DNA of 64,000 bases from an uncultured Ignavibacteria bacterium (GTDB taxonomy: Bacteria; Bacteroidota; Ignavibacteria; Tepidaquicellales; OLB5), in contig CALMYL010000028.1 in NCBI GenBank assembly GCA_937873695.1, positions 1 to 64,000 of the forward strand, in the 5' to 3' direction. How positions within the stretch are numbered: the first letter of the stretch is position 1; every line of letters begins with the position of its first letter. The notes beneath the pieces were generated by a model, which saw only the letters and a program-made list of their open reading frames with translations, was not told the origin of the DNA and ran no database searches. Both the position numbers and the translations under genes were made by a program. Below are positions 56,135 through 64,000 of this stretch, one piece after another.

Positions 56135-56788
56135 GTGACCTTGTTTATTTTTCATAAAAATGCTATTTTTAAAGAATTAATTGAAAATGCAGCTAAAATA
56201 CGTGAGAAAAGGAGCAGAGACTTCGAATCTGACCACGAATTTGATATTACCGAACATTGGGATGGCAGCAGATCCAATGGGAAATTAAGCGGCAAAGTGC
56301 TGGTGCTTAACCAGAACTATGAGGCTATGAGCATTTGTAATGTACAAAGAGCTGTTGTCCTTTTATTCCTTGGCAAGGCCGAGCTTATTTCATCCAAAGA
56401 TTCGAAGAAAGTGCATTCAGTAAGAACCGCCCTGCCGTTTCCGACAATTGTAAGGCTTAGGGTGTATATTAAAGTTCCATATAAAAAGATCGTTCTTTCA
56501 AGGAAAAATATTTTGAGACGCGATAATCATAAATGCATTTACTGCCAGCGGGCAGATCTTCAGCTTACAATAGACCATATTGTGCCTAAATCAAAAGGCG
56601 GCGATGATACCTGGGAAAACCTTGTTACCGCATGCGTGAAGTGCAATAATAAAAAAGGTGACCGCTCGCCTGAAGAAGCTAAAATGCCGCTGCTTAAAAA
56701 GCCATCAAAGCCTTCTCATATTACATTTATGAAGCATTTTATAGGCAGAGTTGATGAGGACTGGAAACCTTATTTGTATATGAATTAG
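56135..56788 (+). CDS. HNH endonuclease-like protein
   Basis: The C-terminal half holds the HNH fold: CIYCQRADLQLTIDHIVPKSKGG, then WENLVTACVKCNNKKGDR, with two CxxC pairs for structural zinc and the catalytic DH. The N-terminal part (VLVLNQNYEAMSICNVQRAVVLLFLGKAELI) is the block found in the widespread chromosomal HNH family of Bacteroidota, cyanobacteria and others. The role is unknown, not obviously restriction. The start is a GTG at 56,135, and a later start is possible. It is monocistronic. Confidence 0.88.
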   Translation: MTLFIFHKNAIFKELIENAAKIREKRSRDFESDHEFDITEHWDGSRSNGKLSGKVLVLNQNYEAMSICNVQRAVVLLFLGKAELISSKDSKKVHSVRTALPFPTIVRLRVYIKVPYKKIVLSRKNILRRDNHKCIYCQRADLQLTIDHIVPKSKGGDDTWENLVTACVKCNNKKGDRSPEEAKMPLLKKPSKPSHITFMKHFIGRVDEDWKPYLYMN

Positions 56789-57026
56789 GTTTGCAGAAAG
56801 CGCTGACAGCAGCACATGCATTCCTGCAAATGCCTTCAATGTCATTCTGCAAAGCGGGATTTCGCTTTGCTCAAAATTACAAAGCCCAAATGTCAAAATA
56901 TTTTTAATTTGTTAATTCGGAATTAGTGAAAGTTTTTGTCATTCCCTGTTTACCACTTTGGGGCGAAAGCAGGAATCTTTTTTTACAGGTTACGATATTT
57001 TAAAAACTAAATCATAATATAACTTA
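56789..57026. other. Intergenic gap with palindromic repeat fragments
   Basis: The gap holds a GCAAAGCG/CGCTTTGC hairpin (56,849-56,870) and CATTCCTGC and GCAGGAATC fragments like those at 29.3 kb. I see no gene. The repeats probably belong to the same dispersed family. Confidence 0.5.
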
Positions 57027-58517
57027 ATGCTGGAATACAAAATTTACATAAACGGTGAGTTCAGGGATGCATCCGATAAAGGAACGATGGATTCAATAAA
57101 TCCCTACGATAAAAGCGTTTTCGCGAAGCTTGCCAAATCAACTGTTGAAGATACCAAACTTGCCATTAAAGCCGCAAGGAATGCCTTCGATAGCGGCGTA
57201 TGGACAGGTAAAACAAATGAAGAGCGCAGCGTAATATTAAAACAAATTGCTGATAAGATAAAAGAAAATTCCGCAATGCTGCAGGAATTGGAAATTCAGG
57301 AATCAGGCTCAACTTACAAGAAATCAAAGGACGATATGTTTTTAACATATCGTGCTGCAAGCACTTTCGCAAAACTTGCGCTCACCGATCTCAATGAAAC
57401 ACTGGATATTTCTAAAGAAGGTGTAAGCAAAAATCTATTGGTGCGTGAACCCGTGGGAGTTGTTTCAGCTATCATTCCGTGGAACTTCCCGCTGCAAATG
57501 GCAATGTGGAAAATAGGACCCGCTTTAGCCGCAGGCTGCACTATAGTGCTGAAACCCGCACCTGAAACATCAGTCAGCGCGCTTGAACTTGCTAAGATCA
57601 TTGATTCAACCGACCTGCCAAAGGGTGTTGTTAATATTATTACAGGTGATGCGGAAGTTGGCGAAGAGATGGTAACAAACCCGATGGTTGATAAGGTCGC
57701 TTTCACCGGGTCAACTGAAATTGGCAGAAAAGTAATGTCACTTGCTTCGGCAACGATGAAAAGTGTTACACTTGAGCTTGGCGGCAAATCAGCAAGTATA
57801 ATTTTAGATGATGCTGATCTGGATCTGGCAATAGATGGTTCAGCTTACGCGGGATATTTCCATAACGGGCAGTGCTGTGTGGCGGGTTCACGTTTAATTT
57901 TAACCAACAAGAATTACGATGAAGTTGTTGAGAGATTAAAAGCCAAGCTTGCCAAAATGAAAATAGGCAATCCGATGGATAAGGATACTGATATTGGTCC
58001 GATGGTAAGCGAAAAACAGCAGAAGCGGGTTTTGGAGTATATTGAAATAGGAAAAAAAGAAGGCGCGAAACTTGTTTATGGCGGGGGAGTGCCTAAAGGA
58101 TTTGAATCAGGCTGTTATGTAGAACCGACATTGTTTGCTGATGTTAGTAATGATATGCGAATTGCGCAGGAAGAAATTTTCGGTCCGGTGCTTGCTGTTA
58201 TAAAGGCTGAGAGTGAAAATGACGCAATACGTATAGCAAATGCTTCAAGCTTCGGTCTTGCAGGCGGTGTATGGTCACGCGACAACGACCGCGCGCTTGA
58301 TGTAGCAAAGCAACTGAGGGCCGGTACTATATGGATCAACGAGTGGCACATCCTCAATGATAAAGCGCCGTTTGGCGGTTACAAGCAAAGCGGAGTTGGC
58401 AGAGAGCTTGGCATTGAAGGATTGAAAGCCTACACAGAAGTTAAGCACATTCACATTGATGAAGTGCTTGACCGAAAGAAGAAATTCTGGTATAATGTTA
58501 CAGTGCCGCAGGATTGA
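57027..58517 (+). CDS. Aldehyde dehydrogenase, canonical NAD(P)-dependent
   Basis: The 496-aa protein is a complete classical ALDH. Glu250 (VTLELGGK) is the general base and Cys284 (GQCCVAGSR) the nucleophile; PWNFPL and FTGSTEIG bind the cofactor. The C-terminus ends FGGYKQSGVGRELG followed by YTEVKHIHI, the betaine/phenylacetaldehyde-type arrangement. The substrate cannot be told. Unlike the ALDH near deoC it has no ALDH16-like N-terminus. A hairpin terminator follows at 58,563. Confidence 0.93.
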   Translation: MLEYKIYINGEFRDASDKGTMDSINPYDKSVFAKLAKSTVEDTKLAIKAARNAFDSGVWTGKTNEERSVILKQIADKIKENSAMLQELEIQESGSTYKKSKDDMFLTYRAASTFAKLALTDLNETLDISKEGVSKNLLVREPVGVVSAIIPWNFPLQMAMWKIGPALAAGCTIVLKPAPETSVSALELAKIIDSTDLPKGVVNIITGDAEVGEEMVTNPMVDKVAFTGSTEIGRKVMSLASATMKSVTLELGGKSASIILDDADLDLAIDGSAYAGYFHNGQCCVAGSRLILTNKNYDEVVERLKAKLAKMKIGNPMDKDTDIGPMVSEKQQKRVLEYIEIGKKEGAKLVYGGGVPKGFESGCYVEPTLFADVSNDMRIAQEEIFGPVLAVIKAESENDAIRIANASSFGLAGGVWSRDNDRALDVAKQLRAGTIWINEWHILNDKAPFGGYKQSGVGRELGIEGLKAYTEVKHIHIDEVLDRKKKFWYNVTVPQD

Positions 58518-58562
58518 ACTTGAAGTGAAAAGTCAAAAGTAAAAAAGCAAAAAAGGATTTTT

Positions 58563-58592
58563 AAGGCGGCCTAAAAGGGGACGCCTTTTTTT
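58563..58592 (+). terminator. Rho-independent terminator after ALDH
   Basis: AAGGCG and CGCCTT form the stem, with inner CC/GG pairs around TAAAA, followed by a T-run. The core CCTAAAAGGG recurs in the terminator at 62,365. Confidence 0.88.
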
Positions 58593-58621
58593 ATGACCCA
58601 AATCATTCTTCTGTCTTAATT

Positions 58622-58690
58622 GGTATATTATATTTGTAATGAATCTATAAATACCATAGCAAACTATAGATACCCGAGCCTTTCTGCTGA
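58622..58690 (+). repeat. 69-bp direct repeat, copy 1
   Basis: Matches 60,630-60,698 with three mismatches, and the 57 bp at 58,626-58,682 are identical. It contains TATATTTG and an internal 11-nt direct repeat (CTATAAATACC, CTATAGATACC). It ends 166 bp before the likely ATG of the first surface-protein gene. The rest of the gap 58,518-58,856 holds only the terminator and no visible gene. Confidence 0.93.
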
Positions 58691-58856
58691 AGTATAACTT
58701 CTTTTCTCGATTTGAAGATCATTTTATGCTTGACAATTGACAACAAATATTGTAATTTGTTATTGACAAATATAAGTATAACCCGAATCCTTTGAGTTTA
58801 CTGTGAAAACGGGAAAACGAACCAAACTGAGACACACCGATTTATTTTTTAAAAAT

Positions 58857-60344
58857 ATGAGAAAAATACCTGAAAAACTTGTAAATTTTATTAATGCTAA
58901 AGCATTTAGTTTTGTCTTGGTATTAATCGGTATTGTATGCAGTGCAAGTTTTGGACAAAGTATAACCTGGCAAAGAACTTTTAATGGGCCAGCAAATTAT
59001 AACGACAGAGCATATTCATTAACACCGGCTGATGGCAATAATTTTTATGCAGTCGGAAGAACAATTGTAAGCGGATATTACCATTATATTTTAAAGCTAA
59101 ATGAATTTGGTGATACCCTCTGGACCAGAAGTATCCAGATAAATCCTGGTTTTGGGGATTTTAGTTTAAGTTCTGTAACAGATGGAACAGGTGGAGTTGT
59201 TGTTACCGGTGATAATGATACGAGTTTTACTATGAAGCTTGATAAGAATGGAAATATTATTTGGTATAAAAATTATAATACAATAGCCGCAAAATGTTAT
59301 AGCATAATTAAGAAAATCGATGGTGGCTATATCTCTTGTGGTTTTAAACTAAGTTCTGATTACTATGGTTATGTACTTAGTATTGATTCATCGGGAAATT
59401 TGTTATGGCAGAGAGAATATCCTTCAACCGAATTGAGAATTTACCATGACCTAATAGAAAATTTTGACGGTTTTTATCTTACAGGCAGCGTTACAGATGC
59501 TATTGTTGATACTAATCATGTTTTATTGACGAAAATTGATATTTTTGGTGAAGTACAGTGGGAAAAGAGATATACTATATTTGGCAAAGATGGAAATGGT
59601 AAAAAAATAGCAAGATTGAAAGATAAGATAATTATTGCAGGCACAACAACGGATTCAATTTTAAACCAGGCAAGAGGTTATATTATGGAATTAGATACTA
59701 TTGGTAATGTTGCTCGTACAATAGTATTTCCATCAAACAGAAGTGAAAGCTTACAAGACATGCTTATATTAAATGAGAGTAGATTGCTTTTAATTCTTAC
59801 GAGAGATTCAACATTTAATATAAGTACAACAAGGGTAATTATAACAGATTTATCCGGAAATATCGTAAATGAAAAACATTTTATACCTCCACAAAATGAA
59901 GGAGATATACACTTGGTTTCCGGAATGAAAACGAGTAATGGTGACTTATTATTTGCAGGTAACAGTTATATTGATACAAACGCTACCAGTGAAGACGTTT
60001 TTGTTGCCAGAACAGACAGCATGTTATATGTACCTCCAATTGCAATCATTAATTCAAACTCACAAATACCAAAAACATTTGAAATTTCAGAGCCTTTTCC
60101 TAATCCATTTAATCCAGGCACAAAAATAGTTTATAAACTAAATAAAAACACTAACATTAGTATAAATATTTATGATATAAATGGAAGATTTGTAAAAGCT
60201 TTAGTAAATGGTTTTAAAAAATCCGGCACATACATTCTGAATTTAGAACTTGATGAAAATAAATATTCAAGTGGCATATATTTTATTAGTTTTGCTTCAA
60301 ATAATAATTATATAGTAACTAAGAGGCTCATTTACATTAAGTAA
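58857..60344 (+). CDS. Secreted T9SS-sorted repeat protein, 495 aa
   Basis: From the ATG at 58,857 the protein has a signal peptide (about residues 1-30, cleavage after SFGQ). The body consists of ~55-residue beta-propeller-like repeats with D(T/S)xGNxxW and GGY/GG patterns. The C-terminal ~85 residues are a type A sorting domain with PNPFNPGTK. It should be exported by the T9SS and attached to the surface or released. An in-frame GTG at 58,803 gives 18 more residues, but these precede the signal peptide, so I prefer 58,857. The DNA is AT-rich. It is related to the 60,873 gene but diverged. Confidence 0.85.
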   Translation: MRKIPEKLVNFINAKAFSFVLVLIGIVCSASFGQSITWQRTFNGPANYNDRAYSLTPADGNNFYAVGRTIVSGYYHYILKLNEFGDTLWTRSIQINPGFGDFSLSSVTDGTGGVVVTGDNDTSFTMKLDKNGNIIWYKNYNTIAAKCYSIIKKIDGGYISCGFKLSSDYYGYVLSIDSSGNLLWQREYPSTELRIYHDLIENFDGFYLTGSVTDAIVDTNHVLLTKIDIFGEVQWEKRYTIFGKDGNGKKIARLKDKIIIAGTTTDSILNQARGYIMELDTIGNVARTIVFPSNRSESLQDMLILNESRLLLILTRDSTFNISTTRVIITDLSGNIVNEKHFIPPQNEGDIHLVSGMKTSNGDLLFAGNSYIDTNATSEDVFVARTDSMLYVPPIAIINSNSQIPKTFEISEPFPNPFNPGTKIVYKLNKNTNISINIYDINGRFVKALVNGFKKSGTYILNLELDENKYSSGIYFISFASNNNYIVTKRLIYIK

Positions 60345-60371
60345 TATTCCCTAAATTAAAACTGGATAATC

Positions 60372-60647
60372 ATGAAAACTTTATACAAAATTTTATTCTG
60401 TTTTTATTTTTTGATAACTTTAAATTTGTTTACTCAGGATGAGGAACCACCACCTTATACAGGAGAAATAAAAATTGTTAACCAATCTACTACCCGTACT
60501 ATTTATGTAAAAGTGTATCCGGTAAGTATGCTTTTTAACGGATATGGTTTTTATGATCTGCATACTAGATATCCAGATGATGAAGATACAAATACATATC
60601 ATTATATGACAGGAGTTTATCTCAGCTCCGGTGTATTATATTTGTAA
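60372..60647 (+). CDS. Small exported protein, probably truncated, 91 aa
   Basis: A signal peptide (about residues 1-22) is followed by EEPPPYTGEIKIVNQSTTRTIYVKVYPV, a beta-strand-like start of a longer domain. The last five codons and the stop lie in the second 69-bp repeat, so the original 3' end may have been lost when the repeat arrived. I do not recognise a family. It is 27 bp after the surface-protein gene. Confidence 0.6.
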   Translation: MKTLYKILFCFYFLITLNLFTQDEEPPPYTGEIKIVNQSTTRTIYVKVYPVSMLFNGYGFYDLHTRYPDDEDTNTYHYMTGVYLSSGVLYL

Positions 60648-60698
60648 TGAATCTATAAATACCATAGCAAACTATAGATACCCGAGCCTTGATGCTGA
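60630..60698 (+). repeat. 69-bp direct repeat, copy 2
   Basis: Nearly identical to 58,622-58,690 (2,008 bp apart, same orientation). It ends 174 bp before the likely start of the second surface-protein gene, and its first 18 bases form the end of the 91-aa frame. The sequence between each repeat and the following gene is not similar, so the repeat alone is shared. Confidence 0.93.
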
Positions 60699-60872
60699 TT
60701 TTCCGCAAAAATTAAATAATTTTTAAATTAAGCGCATTTATTTTTTGCTTTAATGTTGTAAAAAGCCAAAAAGTGTATTATTTTAATTAAATTACTGCAA
60801 AATTACTGTTGATAAAATGATGGTATCATTTTAGAAACCTTGTTTCTAAGGCGAAAAAAGAATTTAATTAAA

Positions 60873-62315
60873 ATGATAATTATGAAAGAAAAAACTCAAA
60901 TTCAATTGAAATCAATCAAAAATCCATTAATATTTGTTGGTTTAGAGATAATGTTTTCATTATTAATAATATCCACTTTTCAGTCTCAAACAATAACCTT
61001 TCAGAAAACTATTCTGGCGCCTGATATTGAATATTTCACATCCGTTGTACAAACACCAGATGAAGGATATATTGCTGTAGGCAGAAAGCGTGAATCAGGG
61101 ATTAGAGATGATATGTACATTGTAAGGTATAATAAATTCGGGGATACGCTTTGGAGTAAAACCGTAGAAGTGGAGTTAGCTGAATGCATAATAAAGACAC
61201 TCGACAATAATTATCTTATATGCGGTCACGAAGGCAGTCTAGTAAAAATAAATCAAAATGGAGATATTTTACAGATAAGGCCATTTTTAGGATATGACTT
61301 TTTAATAATTACTACAGTTTTGCAGACTAATAGTGGTAACTTTTTTATTTGCGGCACACTTAGATCAAATCTTGACAGTCCTTATTTAGCAAAATATGAC
61401 AATAATTTAAATTTAATTTTTGATACATTGTATAACACAAATCGTTTTGATGGTGGCTTTTCAGGTATGATATTATCAAGGGATTCAAATTTAATATTAG
61501 TTGGATATCATAAAATACTTGTCAGTTCTCCTTTAAACTTATATTTAACAAAAATAGATCATAGCGGAAATGTATTTTGGGAAAACACTTTTACTCAGCA
61601 GCCTAATTTAATTACAAGAACAATTGCACGGACGAATGGAAATAACTATATAATCGGAGGATATAAATTTCTTGCAAAATTTGATTCGACAGGCAATAGT
61701 ATTTGGTATCAAAAAATTGACTCAATATTTAATAATCAGATTAATGATATTAAACTTACAAATGATAATAATTTTATTATGTCAGGATGGTTATATGACG
61801 GGAATAATGCCTTTGCAAGAATAAGAAAAATTGATTCTAATGGAACAACAATATGGGTTCGGTCTCATGGCTTTATAAATCGAAACAATGAAATACGAGC
61901 TATTCAGCAAACACTTGATTCCGGATTTATTTGTGCAGGTGTAACTGATTCAAGCAGTGAGGACACATATTTACTAAAAGTAGATAGTGAAGGAAATTTG
62001 TATCCAATTGGTATAAATATTATTTCTACAAATTTACCATATAGATTTGAATTATTTCAAAATTATCCAAATCCTTTTAACCCTAAAACAAACATCAAAT
62101 ACGAAATTCCGAGGGATGTAAATGTAAGCATCAAGATATATGATAAACTAGGTAAAGAAGTATTCAGTTATAACGAATACAAACTTGCAGGAAGCTATGA
62201 AGTTCAGTTTGACGGCACGAATCTTTCCAGTGGTATGTATTTTTATAAGATGGTTGCAGAGACGTCCCAGCGGGACGTCTTTACAGATACGAAGAAAATG
62301 GTGCTTCTTAAATAG
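60873..62315 (+). CDS. Secreted T9SS-sorted repeat protein, 480 aa
   Basis: A signal anchor-like region (about residues 15-40) is followed by beta-propeller-like repeats with GDTLWSKTV and GNVFWENTF patterns, related to the protein at 58,857. The C-terminal ~90 residues form a type A sorting domain with NYPNPFNPKTN and end KKMVLLK. It should be T9SS cargo. The frame is open from a TTG at 60,840, but the ATG at 60,873 (or 60,882) is the likely start. A 21-nt palindrome inside the sorting domain adds about five residues. Confidence 0.85.
   Translation: MIIMKEKTQIQLKSIKNPLIFVGLEIMFSLLIISTFQSQTITFQKTILAPDIEYFTSVVQTPDEGYIAVGRKRESGIRDDMYIVRYNKFGDTLWSKTVEVELAECIIKTLDNNYLICGHEGSLVKINQNGDILQIRPFLGYDFLIITTVLQTNSGNFFICGTLRSNLDSPYLAKYDNNLNLIFDTLYNTNRFDGGFSGMILSRDSNLILVGYHKILVSSPLNLYLTKIDHSGNVFWENTFTQQPNLITRTIARTNGNNYIIGGYKFLAKFDSTGNSIWYQKIDSIFNNQINDIKLTNDNNFIMSGWLYDGNNAFARIRKIDSNGTTIWVRSHGFINRNNEIRAIQQTLDSGFICAGVTDSSSEDTYLLKVDSEGNLYPIGINIISTNLPYRFELFQNYPNPFNPKTNIKYEIPRDVNVSIKIYDKLGKEVFSYNEYKLAGSYEVQFDGTNLSSGMYFYKMVAETSQRDVFTDTKKMVLLK
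62260..62280. repeat. 21-nt perfect palindrome inside a sorting-domain coding region
   Basis: AGACGTCCC-AGC-GGGACGTCT is a perfect 9-bp inverted repeat in frame in the C-terminal domain. It encodes ETSQRDV, interrupting the usual short turn before FTDTKKMVLLK. Confidence 0.8.
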
Positions 62316-62364
62316 TGAATTGATAGTCTATCAAAGCACAGCGAATTAGACAAAATGGATATTC

Positions 62365-62394
62365 AAAGGCGATCCTAAAAGGGTCGCCTTTTTT
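62365..62394 (+). terminator. Rho-independent terminator
   Basis: AAAGGCGATCC pairs with GGGTCGCCTTT (one T-G pair) around loop TAAAA, then a T-run. It ends the surface-protein transcript and shares its core with the terminator at 58,563. Confidence 0.92.
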
Positions 62395-62518
62395 ATGCTT
62401 AATGCCGGGTTCCGGCGTTGTCACTCCTTTATTTATTGATAAAAACCCAATTTTTGAGTAAGTTTGTTAATAAATAAATACCCAAATAATACAAAAAACT
62501 AGTCTTTAACATACTAAA

Positions 62519-63883
62519 TTGAAAGACGTACTCGAAAATACTCTGTTACAAACTTCGTCAGATATACGGATTAATACTCCTATAGACTTTAATATAGTTA
62601 AACAGAAGATCGAAGAATCAAAACTGCCTTGTGTAGGCAAAGCATCAATCAGAGAAATCAGATCCCTTATCAATCAAATAGAAAAAGCTAGCGGTAAAAA
62701 ATTCATAAGGATGGAAATGGGCGTGCCCGGACTTCCTGCTTCTGAAATAGGCGTAAACGCTGAAATTGAAGCACTTAAAAAAGGCGTAGCCAATGCTTAT
62801 CCTGAAATTGAAGGCATCACTGAATTAAAACGTGAAATATCAAGATTCATAAAGCTGTTTTTAGATGTCGATGTTCAGGAAAAGTCGTGCATACCCTGCA
62901 CAGGCTCAACCAGCGGAAGCTTTGTTACTTTTTTAACGCTTGCAAGGGCTGATAAGAACAAAGATACCGTTCTGTTTTTAGATCCGGGTTTCCCCGTTCA
63001 CAAAATGCAGCTGAAGGTTCTTGGTATAAACCAGACGAACATTGATGTTTATAAATTCCGCGGAGAAAAACTGCGCGATGCGCTTGAAGAAAAATTAAAA
63101 GCCGGCAATATTTCATGCCTTCTGTATTCAAATCCAAACAATCCTTCATGGATTTGTTTTACAGATAAAGAGCTCAAGATAATAGGCGAGCTTTGCACAA
63201 AGTATGATGTTATCCCGATAGAAGACCTTGCGTATTTTAACATGGATTTCCGCAAGGATTATTCCAAACCCGGCACGGGACCCCACCAGCCATCTGTTGC
63301 GAAGTATTGCGATAATTACATGATACTGGTTTCGGGTTCAAAGATATTTTCTTATGCAGGGCAGAGGATTGGCTGTATAATAATTTCAAATGAACTTTTT
63401 AAACGCGATTACCCTGATCTGCTCAGGTATTTCTCGAGCCCGAATTTCGGTCATACAATGATATTCGGTGCAGCTTACTCCGTAAGCGCGGGTGTAACAC
63501 ACTCCACCCAATATGCATTTGCAGCATTGCTTAAAGCTGTGAATGACGGCGACCATGACTTCATCAAAGAGGTTAAGATATACGGTCACCGTGCAAAGAA
63601 AATGAAGAAGATGTTCCTCGATAACGGCTTCAGGATAGTTTATGACCATGATGACGGCGAGCCTATTGCAGATGGTTTTTATTTCACAGTAGCGTATGAT
63701 GGTTATTCAGGTGAAGACTTAATTGAGCAGTTGTTATACTACGGCATCAGCGCAATATCGCTCAGCAATACGGGCAGTCTGCGCAAAGAGGGTATTAGAG
63801 CATGTGTATCGCTGGTACATGATTCACAGTTACCCGAGCTTGAAGAAAGATTAAAACTGTTTCACGAAAATCATAAAAAATAA
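62519..63883 (+). CDS. PLP-dependent class I/II aminotransferase
   Basis: The 454-aa protein has the fold type I aminotransferase pattern: FLDPGFPVHKMQ, SNPNNPSWICFTDKEL, IEDLAYFNMDF with the Asp that contacts the pyridine nitrogen, and the Schiff-base Lys in SGSKIFSYAGQRIG. The N-terminal ~70 residues are an extension before MEMGVPGLP. The start is a TTG at 62,519. Substrate unknown. Compared with aspartate aminotransferases, the class cannot be refined by eye. Confidence 0.9.
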   Translation: MKDVLENTLLQTSSDIRINTPIDFNIVKQKIEESKLPCVGKASIREIRSLINQIEKASGKKFIRMEMGVPGLPASEIGVNAEIEALKKGVANAYPEIEGITELKREISRFIKLFLDVDVQEKSCIPCTGSTSGSFVTFLTLARADKNKDTVLFLDPGFPVHKMQLKVLGINQTNIDVYKFRGEKLRDALEEKLKAGNISCLLYSNPNNPSWICFTDKELKIIGELCTKYDVIPIEDLAYFNMDFRKDYSKPGTGPHQPSVAKYCDNYMILVSGSKIFSYAGQRIGCIIISNELFKRDYPDLLRYFSSPNFGHTMIFGAAYSVSAGVTHSTQYAFAALLKAVNDGDHDFIKEVKIYGHRAKKMKKMFLDNGFRIVYDHDDGEPIADGFYFTVAYDGYSGEDLIEQLLYYGISAISLSNTGSLRKEGIRACVSLVHDSQLPELEERLKLFHENHKK

Positions 63884-63950
63884 GCTGCGGCAATTTACAG
63901 CTGAATAATAAATCACAATAAGAAATATTAAAATTTTAAATTTATAACAG

Positions 63951-64000
63951 GTGAACAATATTCTATCAATTCTGATCTTTGCGCCAATTGTTTTAGGTAT
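63951..64000 (+). CDS. Partial gene start, possibly NADH dehydrogenase subunit M
   Basis: A GTG at 63,951 opens a frame that stays open to the right edge (VNNILSILIFAPIVLG). The hydrophobic start with LSILIF is typical of the first helix of NuoM (NADH-quinone oxidoreductase chain 13). Only 16 residues are visible, so this is a weak call. No other nuo genes are in the window. Confidence 0.35.
   Translation, partial: MNNILSILIFAPIVLG

Noticed and set aside
57314-57787. 157-aa minus-strand frame in ALDH
   Set aside because: Antisense to a complete ALDH.
58622-60698. CRISPR-like array from the repeated 57-bp unit
   Set aside because: Only two copies 2 kb apart, with genes between them and no cas genes.

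Overview
The window reads as a chromosomal segment from a member of the Bacteroidota/Chlorobiota (FCB) group, most likely an Ignavibacteria-type lineage. The evidence is a SprA homologue (outer-membrane translocon of the type IX secretion system, T9SS), three secreted proteins ending in T9SS type A sorting domains built around the NPFNP motif common in Ignavibacteria, separate secD and secF genes with a Lys/Thr/Asp-rich insert in SecD, an RF2 gene with a programmed frameshift, and lipoproteins and DUF families (DUF4476, DUF3108, LVIVD repeats) typical of this group. No rRNA, CRISPR array, insertion sequence or prophage was seen. Most of the window is densely packed housekeeping DNA. Three stretches are visibly more AT-rich and look accessory: the left edge (1-1,400), 37,340-37,900 and 58,700-62,300.

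Layout. 1-1,404: two unrecognised membrane-anchored proteins, the first cut by the window edge. 1,431-4,954 (minus): glycogen branching enzyme behind a beta-propeller lipoprotein. 5,045-7,272 (minus): a small operon of pentapeptide-repeat protein, methyltransferase, acetyltransferase and membrane protein. 7,355-8,479: radical SAM protein. 8,590-9,905: tRNA-Lys, MarC transporter and a HicBA toxin-antitoxin pair. 10,030-14,699 (minus): Ppx/GppA phosphatase, PrmA, FolD and an S9 peptidase. 14,831-25,593 (plus): deoC, two small unknowns, an aldehyde dehydrogenase (ALDH), a TPR protein, a large PAS-rich histidine kinase, a DUF4476 protein, a YtxJ bacilliredoxin and a truncated ALDH-like protein. 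25,625-31,070: DinB-fold protein, TspO, CtpA-type protease, DUF3108, gamma-carbonic anhydrase, YbeY and Smg. 31,113-37,901: topA, tldD, tldE, xerC and a DUF6883/DUF4926 pair. 38,023-44,333: AtuA-C-like protein, frameshifted prfB, a Lol permease, ubiE, and an exported T9SS metalloprotease between two small exported proteins. 44,406-55,990 (minus): purA, secF, secD, tRNA-His, tRNA-Arg, SemiSWEET and sprA. 56,135-64,000: HNH protein, a complete ALDH, two T9SS surface proteins preceded by copies of one 69-bp repeat, a PLP aminotransferase and the first codons of a gene resembling nuoM.

How the genes work together. SecDF drives export across the inner membrane and SprA forms the outer-membrane exit for proteins with the NPFNP-type C-terminal domain, so substrates and parts of the machinery sit in one window. 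DeoC yields acetaldehyde and glyceraldehyde-3-phosphate from deoxyribose-5-phosphate. The 508-aa ALDH downstream could oxidise the aldehyde, and together with the truncated 293-aa ALDH-like protein it resembles the two halves of an ALDH16 protein split into two genes. YtxJ and the DinB-fold protein suggest bacillithiol-type thiol chemistry. The most unusual signals are the split ALDH16-like pair with deoC, the 69-bp direct repeat flanking a surface-protein gene, palindromic repeats that have entered coding sequence, and a terminator-like hairpin inside a signal-peptide coding region.
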